In this document: one piece after another, positions 11,711 through 20,606 of the stretch | Numbering within the stretch: position 1 is the stretch's first letter | Layout of the letters: every line of letters begins with the position of its first letter | Assembly (NCBI RefSeq): GCF_013340205.1 | Contig: NZ_BJTG01000001.1 | Location: forward strand, 310,001-374,000 | Reading direction: 5' to 3' | From: Anaeromyxobacter diazotrophicus | GTDB lineage: Bacteria > Myxococcota > Myxococcia > Myxococcales > Anaeromyxobacteraceae | Length of the DNA stretch: 64,000 bases | The notes under the pieces: generated by a model | Told to the model about the DNA's origin: nothing | What the model saw: the letters and a program-made list of their open reading frames with translations, nothing else | Databases searched by the model: none | Program-made: the position numbers and the translations under genes

Positions 11711-12847
11711 ATGAAGAGCAAGACCAGGCAGCGCATCGTCGTCGTCGTCGGGCTGGTGACCGTCGTCGCCATCCTCGTCGGGGTGAAGGCCGGCCAGATC
11801 GTGACCATGGTCCACGCCGGCGAGTCCTTCACCCCGCCCCCGCAGGCGGTCACCTCCGCCACCGTCCAGCGCGCGGAGTGGGAGGCCGCGCGAGCGGCCG
11901 TCGGCACCCTCGTGGCGGTGCAGGGCGTCACGCTCGGCGCCGAGGTCCCCGGGCGCGTCCGCGAGATCACCTTCCGGTCCGGGGCGGTGGTGAAGGCCGG
12001 CGAGGTGCTCGTCCGGCTCGACACCTCCGCCGAGGACGCGCAGCTCGCGGCGGCGGTCGCGGACGCGGAGCTCGCCAAGGCGACGCTGACGCGGTCGAGG
12101 AGGCTGCGCCAGGGCGAGGTCAACGCCCAGGCCGACCTCGACGCGGCCGAGGCGCGCGCCAAGCAGGCGGACGCCACCGTGGCGAACCTGCGGGCCATCA
12201 TCGCCAAGAAGACCATCCGCGCTCCGTTCGAGGGGCGCATCTCGATCCGTCAGGTGAACCTCGGGCAGATCCTGGCGCCCGGGACGCCGATCGCGTCGCT
12301 GCAGCAGGTGAGCCCCATTCACGCCGACTTCTGGCTGCCTCAGCAGGCGCTGCGGGACGTCGAGGCCGGCGAGCGAGTCCGCCTCCGGACGGACACGTTC
12401 CCGGACGCCGCCTGGGAAGGCGAGGTGTCGACGGTGAACCCCGAGGTGGACCCGGCCACGCGCAACGTCCGGGTCCGCGCCACCTTCCGGAACGCCGACG
12501 GGCGCCTGCGGCCCGGGATGTTCGGGAACGTGGAGGTCCTCGCCTCCCAGAAGCGGCCCGTGCTCACCATCCCGGCCACCGCGGTGATGTACGCGCCGTA
12601 CGGTGACTCGGTCTACGCCATCGAGCCGCAGCAGGGGGCGGCCGGGAAGCCCGCCGCGGTGGTCCGGCAGAAGTTCGTGCGCCTGGGAGAGCGGCGCGGC
12701 GACCTGGTGGCGGTGGTCTCCGGGCTCGGGGCGGGCGAGACCATCGTGAGCAGCGGCGTGTTCAAGCTGCGGAACGGCGCCGCGGTCGCGGTCGACGACA
12801 CCCTGGCGCCGAAGGCGCAGCTCGCGCCGAAGCCGACGGAAGAGTGA
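11711..12847 (+). CDS. RND efflux membrane-fusion (periplasmic adaptor) protein
   Basis: A 378-residue HlyD/AcrA-family adaptor. A single N-terminal membrane segment (IVVVVGLVTVVAILVGV, about 8-25) anchors it. The lipoyl half-motifs are GAEVPGRVREITFRSGAVVKAGEVLVRLD and APFEGRISIRQVNLGQIL, enclosing an alpha-helical hairpin (EDAQLAAAVADAELAKATL). Beta-barrel and membrane-proximal domains follow. The ATG at 11711 lies downstream of the sigma-54 promoter and has GGAGCG before it. The RND pump gene follows after 17 bases. It should bridge the pump at 12865 and the TolC-like protein at 10240. Confidence 0.94.
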   Translation: MKSKTRQRIVVVVGLVTVVAILVGVKAGQIVTMVHAGESFTPPPQAVTSATVQRAEWEAARAAVGTLVAVQGVTLGAEVPGRVREITFRSGAVVKAGEVLVRLDTSAEDAQLAAAVADAELAKATLTRSRRLRQGEVNAQADLDAAEARAKQADATVANLRAIIAKKTIRAPFEGRISIRQVNLGQILAPGTPIASLQQVSPIHADFWLPQQALRDVEAGERVRLRTDTFPDAAWEGEVSTVNPEVDPATRNVRVRATFRNADGRLRPGMFGNVEVLASQKRPVLTIPATAVMYAPYGDSVYAIEPQQGAAGKPAAVVRQKFVRLGERRGDLVAVVSGLGAGETIVSSGVFKLRNGAAVAVDDTLAPKAQLAPKPTEE

Positions 12848-12864
12848 AGGGAGCGGAGCGCGCC

Positions 12865-15800
12865 ATGAGGTTCACCGACATCTTCATCCGACGCCCGGTC
12901 ATCGCCGTCGTCGTCAGCCTCGTCATCGTGATCGCGGGCATCCAGGCCATCCGGACGCTCAACGCCCGCCAGTACCCGCGGAGCGAGAACGCCGAGATCA
13001 CCGTCACCACGACGTACGTGGGGGCGAACGCCGAGCTCGTGCGCGGGTTCATCACCACCCCGCTGGAGCGGGTGATCGCCGCGGCCGACGGCATCGACTA
13101 CATCGAGTCGGAGAGCAAGCAGAACGTGTCCATCATCCGGGCGCGGCTGCGGCTCAACTACGACGCCACCCGGGCGCTCTCGGAGATCGGCTCGAAGGTC
13201 GACCAGGTCCGCGGCGACCTGCCTCCGGACGCGGAGGTGCCGGTCCTGAGCATCGTCTCGGCCGACAGCCAGTTCGCCTCCACCTACCTCTCCTTCTCCT
13301 CGGCGTTCCTGAAGCAGAACGAGATCACCGACTACCTGGTCCGCGTGGTCCAGCCGCGGCTCTCGGCCATCCAGGGCGTGCAGCGCGCCGACATCATCGG
13401 GGCGCGGACCTTCGCCATGCGCATCTGGCTCAAGCCGGATCGGATGGCGGCCCTCAACGTGAGCCCGGCCCAGGTGCGGCAGGCGTTGGCCGCCAACAAC
13501 TACCTCGCCGCCGTGGGCCAGACCAAGGGCTCGCTCGTCCAGGTGAACCTCACCGCGAACACGGACCTGCACTCGGAGAAGGAGTTCCGGGAGCTCGTCG
13601 TCCGCGAGAAGGACGGGGCGACGGTCCGGCTCGGCGACATCGCCGACGTGGTGCTCGGCGCGGAGGACTACGACACCGCGGTGAACTTCAACGGGCAGAC
13701 CGCCGTGTTCATCGGCGTCTGGGCGCTCCCGAACGCGAACGCCCTCGAGGTCGTCCAGCGCGTCCGCGCGGAGATGGCGTCGCTCCAGCAGGACCTCCCG
13801 GAGCAGATCCAGGCCCGGGTCGCCTACGACGCCACCGACTACATCCGCAGCGCCATCCACGAGGTGCAGACCACGCTCACGGAGACGCTCCTCATCGTGG
13901 TCCTCGTCATCTTCCTCTTCCTCGGGTCGCTCCGGTCGGTCCTCATCCCGGTCGTCGCCATCCCGGTGTCGCTCATCGGGGCGGTGTTCCTGATGCAGGT
14001 CTTCGGGTTCACGGTGAACCTCCTGACGCTCCTCGCCATCGTGCTCTCGGTCGGGCTCGTGGTCGACGACGCCATCGTCGTGGTCGAGAACGTCGAGCGG
14101 CACCTGCGCGAGGGGGCGCGGCCCGTGGACGCGGCGATCCTCGGCGTGCGAGAGCTCGTCGGGCCGATCATCGCGATGACCATCACGCTCGCGGCGGTCT
14201 ACGCGCCCATCGCCTTCCAGGGGGGGCTCACCGGCTCGCTGTTCCGGGAGTTCGCCCTCACCCTCGCCGGCGCCGTCGCCATCTCCGGCGTCGTGGCGCT
14301 GACGCTCTCGCCCATGATGTCGGCGTACCTCCTGCGCCGTGAGGAGCGAGGGCTCGCGGCGCGCATCAGCCGCGGCTTCGAGCGCATCAAGGCGGTCTAC
14401 GCGCGCCTCCTCGACCGATCGCTGAGCGGCTCGCGCGGCTCCATCTACGCGGCCTGGATCGTGCTGAGCTTGCTCGCGCTCGCGATGTTCTCGCAGGCCC
14501 CGCGCGAGCTCGCGCCGACGGAGGACCAGGGCGTCATCCTGGGCGTCGTCAACACGCCCTCGAACTCCACGGCCGACCAGCTCGCGCCGCTGACGCACGA
14601 GGTGTTCCGGACGGTGAAGGATCTCCCGGAGTCGAGCTTCGTCTTCCAGGTCACCTCGCCCGACACCGGGTTCTGGGGGACGACGCTCACGCCGTGGGAG
14701 GATCGGAAGCGGAACGCGTTCCAGATCCTGCCGGAGGTGACGGCGCGCGTCTCCAGGATCCCGGGGATCGAGACCTTCCCCATCCTGCCGCCCGCGCTGC
14801 CCGGCGGCGGCCAGTTCCCCGTCGAGTTCGTCATCGCCTCGACCGCGGACACCGCGCAGGTGCTCGAGCTCGCGAAGAAGGTCCAGGAGCGGGCGGTGGC
14901 GAGCAAGATGTTCGCCTTCCCGCCGCTCATCGACGTCAAGGTGGACCAGCCCTCGTCCGAGGTGGAGCTCGACCGCGAGAAGGTGGCGCAGCTGGGGCTG
15001 AACCTCCAGGGCGTGGGGCAGGACCTCGGGGCGGCCACGGGCGGCCACTTCGTCAACCGGTTCAGCATCGGCGGCCGCAGCTACAAGGTCATCCCGCAGG
15101 TGCTGCGCTCCGAGCGCCTCAACCCCGAGCAGCTCAAGGACATCTACGTGAACGGCCGCGACGGCCAGCTGGTGTCGCTCGACTCCATCGCCCGCATCCG
15201 CGACACGGTCACGCCGCGCTCGCTCAACCGCTTCCAGCAGCTCAACTCCGTGAAGATCAGCGGGGTGGCGATGCGGCCGCTCGACGAGGCGCTGCGGTTC
15301 CTGGAGGGCGAGTCCGCCAAGATCCTGCCGAAGGGGTACACGCTCGACTACACGGGCGAGTCGCGCCAGCTCCGGACGGAGGGGAACAAGTTCGTGCCGG
15401 CGTTCCTGCTCGCGGTGGTGCTCATCTTCCTGGTGCTCGCCGCGCAGTTCAACAGCTTCCGCGATCCGTTCGTGATCCTGGCCGGGTCCGTGCCCCTCGG
15501 CATGTTCGGCGCGATGGTGATGATGTTCCTGAAGATGCCCAACCCGACGCTCCACTACTTCACCGACGGCTGGACGACGACGCTCAACGTCTACTCGCAG
15601 GTGGGGCTCGTGACGCTGGTCGGGCTCGTCGCCAAGAACGGCATCCTCATCGTCGAGTTCGCCAACAAGCTGCAGGAGCAGGGGCTCTCGAAGCTCGAGG
15701 CGGTGAAGAGCGCCGCGGTGACGCGCCTCCGCCCCATCCTCATGACGAGCGTGGCGACCGTCCTCGGTCACTTCCCGCTGACGCTGGTGACCGGGCCGGG

Positions 15801-16017
15801 GGCGAAGGCGCGGAACAGCATCGGGCTCGTCCTCGTCTCCGGCATGGCGATCGGGACGGTGTTCACGCTCTTCTTCCTGCCCGCCATCTACCTCCTCATC
15901 GCGCGCGACCACCGGGCGGCCGCGCGCGGCGAGCCCGCCACCGACGACGTCCCGGCCGCGAACGCCGAGGCGCTCGACCTGCCGATCCACGCCGCCCGCG
16001 AGGCGACGCCCTCGTGA
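12865..16017 (+). CDS. RND multidrug efflux transporter (HAE1 type)
   Basis: A 1,050-residue inner-membrane proton-driven pump of the AcrB/MexB class: standard length, twelve membrane segments and two large periplasmic loops. It starts MRFTDIFIRRPVIAVVVSL, typical of the family. Proton-relay aspartates are at 401-402 in GLVVDDAIVVVENVERH, and the second repeat has VGLVTLVGLVAKNGILIVEF. The ATG at 12865 is preferred to an upstream GTG (12844) by family alignment of the N-terminus and a GGAGCGG site. Substrates are unknown. The local two-component system suggests an envelope or toxic-compound signal. Confidence 0.96.
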   Translation: MRFTDIFIRRPVIAVVVSLVIVIAGIQAIRTLNARQYPRSENAEITVTTTYVGANAELVRGFITTPLERVIAAADGIDYIESESKQNVSIIRARLRLNYDATRALSEIGSKVDQVRGDLPPDAEVPVLSIVSADSQFASTYLSFSSAFLKQNEITDYLVRVVQPRLSAIQGVQRADIIGARTFAMRIWLKPDRMAALNVSPAQVRQALAANNYLAAVGQTKGSLVQVNLTANTDLHSEKEFRELVVREKDGATVRLGDIADVVLGAEDYDTAVNFNGQTAVFIGVWALPNANALEVVQRVRAEMASLQQDLPEQIQARVAYDATDYIRSAIHEVQTTLTETLLIVVLVIFLFLGSLRSVLIPVVAIPVSLIGAVFLMQVFGFTVNLLTLLAIVLSVGLVVDDAIVVVENVERHLREGARPVDAAILGVRELVGPIIAMTITLAAVYAPIAFQGGLTGSLFREFALTLAGAVAISGVVALTLSPMMSAYLLRREERGLAARISRGFERIKAVYARLLDRSLSGSRGSIYAAWIVLSLLALAMFSQAPRELAPTEDQGVILGVVNTPSNSTADQLAPLTHEVFRTVKDLPESSFVFQVTSPDTGFWGTTLTPWEDRKRNAFQILPEVTARVSRIPGIETFPILPPALPGGGQFPVEFVIASTADTAQVLELAKKVQERAVASKMFAFPPLIDVKVDQPSSEVELDREKVAQLGLNLQGVGQDLGAATGGHFVNRFSIGGRSYKVIPQVLRSERLNPEQLKDIYVNGRDGQLVSLDSIARIRDTVTPRSLNRFQQLNSVKISGVAMRPLDEALRFLEGESAKILPKGYTLDYTGESRQLRTEGNKFVPAFLLAVVLIFLVLAAQFNSFRDPFVILAGSVPLGMFGAMVMMFLKMPNPTLHYFTDGWTTTLNVYSQVGLVTLVGLVAKNGILIVEFANKLQEQGLSKLEAVKSAAVTRLRPILMTSVATVLGHFPLTLVTGPGAKARNSIGLVLVSGMAIGTVFTLFFLPAIYLLIARDHRAAARGEPATDDVPAANAEALDLPIHAAREATPS

Positions 16018-16023
16018 GCGCGG

Positions 16024-16058
16024 GCGTCCCTCGTCGCGGTCGCAGCGACGGGGGACGC
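16024..16058 (+). terminator. Strong hairpin after the RND operon, candidate terminator
   Basis: Two 14-base arms (16024-16037 and 16045-16058) pair completely with one G-T wobble around a seven-base loop, seven bases after the pump stop codon. There is no T-tract, so it may act as a Rho-dependent stop, a processing barrier or a weak intrinsic terminator. Confidence 0.55.
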
Positions 16059-16493
16059 GGGCGTGGTCTCGGACGGGGGGAAGCCGGCCCTGCCCGAGGA
16101 GGTCCGCCGACGGCCTCGCCCGCGTTGCGCGATCACGCCGGCGGACCTCCGATCGAGGGGGCTAGTGCTGCAGCCACACCCCGGCGTGCGGGGCGCCGGT
16201 CGTGACGTCGGCGGCAGGCCCCGAGCGTCCTGTCGGCGGCGATCCTGGAGGAAGTCGAGCGGCGCGCTGGTGCCGTTGGGGGTCGTGACCGTCAACGGCA
16301 ACGCGGGCGTCCGGCCAGGCCGCCGCGCGCAGCTCGGCCTGCAGGCGCCGGCGCCATTCCCGAAACGAACGCTGGCCCCCGCGAGCCCAGCCTCGCGGGG
16401 GCTCGCCGTCTCCGCGCCCCGCGGCCCTTGCAGGCGCGCGAGGACTGCGCAGATCTCCCCCCGCCGCCACATCCGCGCGGCGAGGAGAGAGCC
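16059..16493. other. Intergenic stretch, no gene seen
   Basis: About 435 bases between the RND hairpin and the SnoaL-like gene. Frames here are short Arg/Pro-rich shadows. I see no RNA gene, no sigma-54 element and no convincing -35/-10 pair. A promoter for the downstream gene presumably lies in its 3' part. Confidence 0.5.
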
Positions 16494-16973
16494 ATGGCCG
16501 TCGACATCAAGCAGGCCCAGCGCCGGTTGCTCGAGGAGGCGTTCGGGAAGGGGAACTTCGGCGCGTACGACGAGATCTGCGATCCCGGCTACCGGGCGCA
16601 CGACCCGGTGACGGGGGACGCCGATCTGAAGCAGGAGAAGGAGTACTGCCGCATGTACCGCACGGCCTTCCCTGACCTCTCGCCCAGCATCCTCCGCAGC
16701 TGGGTGGACGCCGACGGCGACACCTGCATCACCCAGTGGCGCATGAGCGGCACGCACCAGGGCCAGCTCATGGGCGTCGCGCCGACCGGCCGGCGCTGCA
16801 CGGTGGAGGGGATCTCCATCAGCCATTTCAAGGGCGGCAAGCTCCTCGAGGACTGGGTGCAGTGGGACGCGCTCGGCCTGATGCGCCAGCTCGGCGAGGG
16901 CGCCACCGCCAGCGCCACGGCCTCCGCCGCGGGCGCGCGCCCGCAGGCGAGCCAGGCGCAGCCGAAGCACTAG
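16494..16973 (+). CDS. SnoaL-like polyketide-cyclase/ester-cyclase family protein
   Basis: A 159-residue protein whose first 130 residues match the SnoaL-like (NTF2-fold) pattern. It has an initial helix (AQRRLLEEAFGKGNF), then YDEICDPGYRAHDP, then EYCRMYRTAFPDLSPSI. Closing strands include TQWRMSGTHQGQLMGVAPTGR and GISISHFKGGKLLEDWVQWD. The C-terminal 25 residues are Ala/Ser/Gln-rich and probably disordered. The ATG has GAGGAGAGAG upstream. SnoaL-like folds range from cyclases to binding proteins, so the function is open. It is isolated from biosynthetic genes here. Confidence 0.85.
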   Translation: MAVDIKQAQRRLLEEAFGKGNFGAYDEICDPGYRAHDPVTGDADLKQEKEYCRMYRTAFPDLSPSILRSWVDADGDTCITQWRMSGTHQGQLMGVAPTGRRCTVEGISISHFKGGKLLEDWVQWDALGLMRQLGEGATASATASAAGARPQASQAQPKH

Positions 16974-17108
16974 CGGGGCACCCGGGCCCAGGAGCCGCAG
17001 CCGCCCTCGCCAGGGCCACGGGGGTCGTGGTCCTCACCGCGACGTCGCTCGAGCTTGCCGGCGCCCCCCGGCACGCGAGGTTAGGATCGCGCGCGTGGGG
17101 GACGCGAG

Positions 17109-17786
17109 ATGATCGAGCTCGACCACCTGGTCGTGGCGGCTCTTACCCTGGACGAGGGCATGCGCTGGGTGCGGGAGCGGGTCGGCGTCGCGCCCGAGCC
17201 CGGCGGACAGCACCTGGGGTTCGGGACGCACAACGCGCTGCTGCGGCTCGGCGAGGACGTCTACCTGGAGGTCCTCGCGCCCGACCCCGCGCAGCCCGAG
17301 CCGCCCCGCTCCCGGCTGTTCGGGCTCGACGGCGACGCGACGCGCGCGTCGCTGGAGCGGGGCCCGCGGCTCCTGCACTGGGTGGTCCGGACGGGAGCGC
17401 TGGGCGCGGCGATCCGGCGGCTCGCCACCGCGGCCGGGCTCGAGCCGGCCGCGGTCGGCCTCCCGACCCCCATGCAGCGCGGCCAGCTCCGGTGGACCCT
17501 GGCGCTCCCATCCGACGGCTCGCGGCCGCCCGGCGGGTTGCCGAGCGTGATCGACTGGGGCGCGACCCCGCACCCGTGCTCACGGCTTCCCGACCGCGGG
17601 GTGCGGCTCGAGCGGCTGGAGCTCGCCGCCGAAGCCCCGATCGCCTCGGCGCTCGCCGAGCTGACGCGCGATCCACGCGTCGCCCTCGCCGCCGGTGCGC
17701 CGGCGCGGTGCATCGCCCACCTCGCCGCTCCGTCAGGGACCGCGACGCTGGGCGAAGGTCACATCGCGGGGCGCGACGCTACTTGA
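17109..17786 (+). CDS. VOC-superfamily (glyoxalase-like) protein
   Basis: A 225-residue protein starting MIELDHLVVAALTLDEG. It shows the glyoxalase-like pattern of His in the first strand (DHLVV), a GGQHLGFGTHNALLRLG segment, and Glu in YLEVLAPD. A second module follows from about 90 (LLHWVVRTGAL), as in the Glyoxalase_3 type. The metal ligands His5 and Glu (YLEV) are visible. The substrate is unknown. The ATG follows a weak purine stretch (GACGCGAG). It stands alone between the SnoaL-like and glycine-zipper genes. Confidence 0.8.
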   Translation: MIELDHLVVAALTLDEGMRWVRERVGVAPEPGGQHLGFGTHNALLRLGEDVYLEVLAPDPAQPEPPRSRLFGLDGDATRASLERGPRLLHWVVRTGALGAAIRRLATAAGLEPAAVGLPTPMQRGQLRWTLALPSDGSRPPGGLPSVIDWGATPHPCSRLPDRGVRLERLELAAEAPIASALAELTRDPRVALAAGAPARCIAHLAAPSGTATLGEGHIAGRDAT

Positions 17787-17874
17787 TCAATATCAACGCG
17801 GTGCGGAGCAGGGCTCCGGCGCGTGAAGCGCCCGGCGAGGCAGCGCCTCCTGGACGCGATCGAGGGGAGCTGCC

Positions 17875-18411
17875 ATGGAACACGAACGCACCACCAGGAC
17901 GGCGGACGGCACGTGGATGGCCCGGGCTTCGGCGATCGGCGCGGGAGACGTCAGCCTCGCCGTCCGCGGCGAGCTCACGCGGCTGCTGGCCGAGAGCGCC
18001 GGGGATCGGAAGAAGGCGGTCCACGCGGGACTGTCCGCGCTCGTCGCACGGGAGGCGATCACCGGCGGTGAGGCGAAGGAGCTCGCGGCCATCTTCGACC
18101 GGCTCTTCGCCGCTCCGGACGGCTCCGACCCCGAGCTGGCCAAGCGGGTCCGCTCGTATTACCGGGCCCTCGTGCTCGACCAGGCGTCCAGCCCGGCCGC
18201 GCTGGCCGTGGCGAGCGTGCTCAACGCAGGGCCCGCGCCGGGCGCCGCTGGCCAGCCCAGGGCCTCGGCCGTCTCCAAGGGCGACGCGCTGTACGGCGGC
18301 TTCGGCGCGCTGGTCGGCGCCGGGATCGGCGCCGGCTTCGGCGGGCCGATCGGCGCCGGGATCGGCGCCGCTGTCGGCGCGGCCGTGGGGGTGTGCATCG
18401 CGGAGAGCTGA
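17875..18411 (+). CDS. Hypothetical protein with glycine-zipper-like C-terminus
   Basis: A 178-residue protein. The first 130 residues are soluble and helical (VRGELTRLLAESAGDRKKAV, EAKELAAIFDRLFAA). The last 35 form a Gly/Ala repeat (GALVGAGIGAGFGGPIG then AGIGAAVGAAVGV) resembling glycine-zipper membrane-insertion segments. No signal peptide is seen. The ATG at 17875 has GAGGGGAGC upstream. It converges on the RNase P RNA gene. Function unknown. Confidence 0.6.
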   Translation: MEHERTTRTADGTWMARASAIGAGDVSLAVRGELTRLLAESAGDRKKAVHAGLSALVAREAITGGEAKELAAIFDRLFAAPDGSDPELAKRVRSYYRALVLDQASSPAALAVASVLNAGPAPGAAGQPRASAVSKGDALYGGFGALVGAGIGAGFGGPIGAGIGAAVGAAVGVCIAES

Positions 18412-18467
18412 CGACGCGGGGCCGCGCCGCGACGCCCGAGGCGCGCTGGCGCGGCCATGCTCTCGAA

Positions 18468-18897
18468 GTGCCGGAGCCGCCCTGTAAGCCGGGTCCTGTC
18501 CCGCCGGCCTCGCGGCCGGCGGCGGCGTACATTCCTCTCGGACGCGCGTTGCCGCGCGCCTCCAGCGAGCTGTACCCGGAGGCTCCGACCGGGCCGGTCT
18601 TCGACCCGCGCTCGCGCGCGGGTCACGCCCTCGCGGGCGATGCCTCCCTATTCGCTCTTGCACCGGGTGGGGTTTGCCATGCCGCGCCGGTCACCCGGCG
18701 CGCGGTGCGCTCTTACCGCACCGTTTCACCCTTGCCACGCGCGCCTCGCGGCGCCGTTCGGCGGTCTGTTCTCTGTGGCGCTGTCCTGCGGGTCACCCCG
18801 ACCGGCCGTTGGCCGGCACCCTGCCCTGTGGTGCCCGGACTTTCCTCGGCGACCCCTGCCCTGCAGATCGACGCGTACGCCCGGGCGGCTCCGGCCC
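18468..18897 (-). ncRNA. rnpB: RNase P RNA (class A)
   Basis: The catalytic RNA that matures tRNA 5' ends, on the minus strand. Near the 5' end the conserved GAGGAAAGTCCGGGC is read from 18847 to 18833, and near the 3' end ACAGGACCCGGCTTACAG is read from 18499 to 18482. The P1 helix closes perfectly: 18883-18895 pairs with 18470-18482 over 13 bases. About 430 nt is normal for bacterial type A with GC-rich extensions. The exact ends may differ by a few bases. It is the maturation enzyme for the tRNA encoded 3.3 kb away on the same strand. Confidence 0.95.
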
Positions 18898-18940
18898 GGG
18901 GGATGTAACACCGCCCGCGCGGCCTGCCAAGCGGCGGCGT

Positions 18941-20602
18941 TCAGCGCCCGCGATCCCGGGTGGCCCAGAGCGCCGCCAGGACCCCGCGCCGCGCGAAGGC
19001 CAGCCGGTGCCGCCCCGGCCCCAGCACCACGTCGAGGGTGCCGTGCGGAGAGCGCCGCACCGCCTCGGGCGGCACGCCCTCCACGCCCACGAACGGCGTG
19101 GCGAACTGGCTGAAGTGGATCGTGCAGCCCGGGCCGGCGTCCACCTCCAGCGCCAGGCGGGTGAAGTGGAAGGGCTGGGCGAGGTCGCGCGCCGGGGAGC
19201 TCCCGCGCAGGGCGCACCCGTCGAGCGCCACGAAGGGCGCGCGCGGGGGGACCGGCGCGACGCCGCGCGCCAGGAACTCGCCGCCGGCCCAGGGGCCGTC
19301 GAGCGCGTCGAGCGCCCGCGCGATCTCCTCCGCCCGGTGCCAGCCGTAGCGGATGTGCTGCGCGCGCGCGGCGAAGAGGACCTGCCAGCCGACGGCCGCG
19401 GCGACGACCACCCCCGCGACCACCCGCGGCCCGCGCGCGGGCCCGTGCGCGACCGCGGCGGCCAGCTCGCAGAAGAGCGCCACCGCCGCCGGGGCCATGA
19501 AGGCGAGCAGGCGCCAGGGGAACTGGATGACGTCGACCAGCGGCACGCGCCGGTAGAACGGCGCGGCGAGCTCGAGCTGAAGCGCGAAGCAGACGAGCGC
19601 CCCGCCCCCCAGGAGGAGCAGCGCCGGCCGCGACAGCCGCCCCCGCGCGCCGGCGGCGAAGGGCGCGAGGGCGAGCAGCCCGAGGAGCGGGGCCCGCCCG
19701 ATCTCGACGCTGAGCCCCTGCCACTGCTCGCCCCATCGGAAGTTGAAGACGGAGAGATAGCGCTTCGGGATCTGGAAGAGCTCGGCCGGCTGGTAGACGC
19801 GGAGCCTGTCCAGGTCGAACGCCGGCCCGAGCCGGCGGATGGCGACGGCGTACACGCCGGCGGTCGCCGCCAGCACCAGGGCCGTCCAGAGCAGGCTCGA
19901 GCCCACCGGGGACCGCCACGGCGCGCGCCGCCGCGCTGCGCGCTGCGCCACGAGCGCCCAGGCGAACGCGAGCGCGACGAAGATCGTCGCGTAGAGCCAG
20001 AGGACGACGTGCGCGTAGAAGAGCAGCGCCCAGACGGTCCCCAGCGCGACGCCGGCGCGCTCGCCGCGCATGACCCGGAGCGCGTGCACGAACAGCCACG
20101 GCACCAGCATGCCCGCCGCGAGCTCGGCCAGCGCGGCGCGCACCAGCCAGTCGGTGTACGTGTAGGGCGCGAGGATCAGCAGCGCCGCCGCGGCGAGCCG
20201 CACCGCGAGCGGCCACCCCAGCGCGCGGCCGAGCCGCTCCATCCCGAGGCCGCCCACGGCGAGGAACAGCACCACCGCGACGGTCACCGCGCGCAGGCTG
20301 GAGAGGCCGGCGGCGGCCAGCGCGCCCGAGACCGTGTAGAAGAGCCGGTGGTAGAAGAACGGCCCGGGCGTGCCGTGCCCGTTGAAGCAGAAGGGGCTCC
20401 AGGTCGGGAAGAGATCGCCCGCCAGGAAGGCGCGCCGGAACCACTCGGTGCGCTCGAAGGCGGAGAGCGCGTCGTGGTTGTACGGCCAGCCGCGCCCGGG
20501 GAGCACCACCGCCACGGCGAGGAGCGCCAGCCCGGCGATCGCGCCGCCGGCCACGAGCCGCGCCGCGAGCGGCGGCGGGCGATCGGCGGGCGCGGGATCC
20601 AC
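18941..20602 (-). CDS. Large polytopic membrane protein, GT-C glycosyltransferase-like
   Basis: A 553-residue protein with about ten membrane segments spread over residues 12-415 and a soluble C-terminal domain of about 130 residues. The first large loop (GRGWPYNHDALSAFERTEW) holds acidic and aromatic residues where GT-C glycosyltransferases and YfhO-like proteins keep catalytic Asp residues. Later motifs include APYTYTDWLVRAALAELAAG and VIQFPWRLLAFMAP, common in uncharacterised polytopic 6-pyruvoyl-tetrahydropterin-synthase-related membrane proteins. It starts at GTG 20602, four bases after the RNase H-like stop, so it is probably in the same operon. The enzymatic role is inference. Confidence 0.7.
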   Translation of the reverse strand: MDPAPADRPPPLAARLVAGGAIAGLALLAVAVVLPGRGWPYNHDALSAFERTEWFRRAFLAGDLFPTWSPFCFNGHGTPGPFFYHRLFYTVSGALAAAGLSSLRAVTVAVVLFLAVGGLGMERLGRALGWPLAVRLAAAALLILAPYTYTDWLVRAALAELAAGMLVPWLFVHALRVMRGERAGVALGTVWALLFYAHVVLWLYATIFVALAFAWALVAQRAARRRAPWRSPVGSSLLWTALVLAATAGVYAVAIRRLGPAFDLDRLRVYQPAELFQIPKRYLSVFNFRWGEQWQGLSVEIGRAPLLGLLALAPFAAGARGRLSRPALLLLGGGALVCFALQLELAAPFYRRVPLVDVIQFPWRLLAFMAPAAVALFCELAAAVAHGPARGPRVVAGVVVAAAVGWQVLFAARAQHIRYGWHRAEEIARALDALDGPWAGGEFLARGVAPVPPRAPFVALDGCALRGSSPARDLAQPFHFTRLALEVDAGPGCTIHFSQFATPFVGVEGVPPEAVRRSPHGTLDVVLGPGRHRLAFARRGVLAALWATRDRGR

Positions 20603-20606
20603 GGCG

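Noticed and set aside
12613-15990. An antisense frame of over 1,100 codons opposite the RND pump
   Set aside because: Third-position bias keeps the opposite strand open in such GC-rich DNA; the product is Arg/His/Asp/Leu repeats with no recognisable motif.
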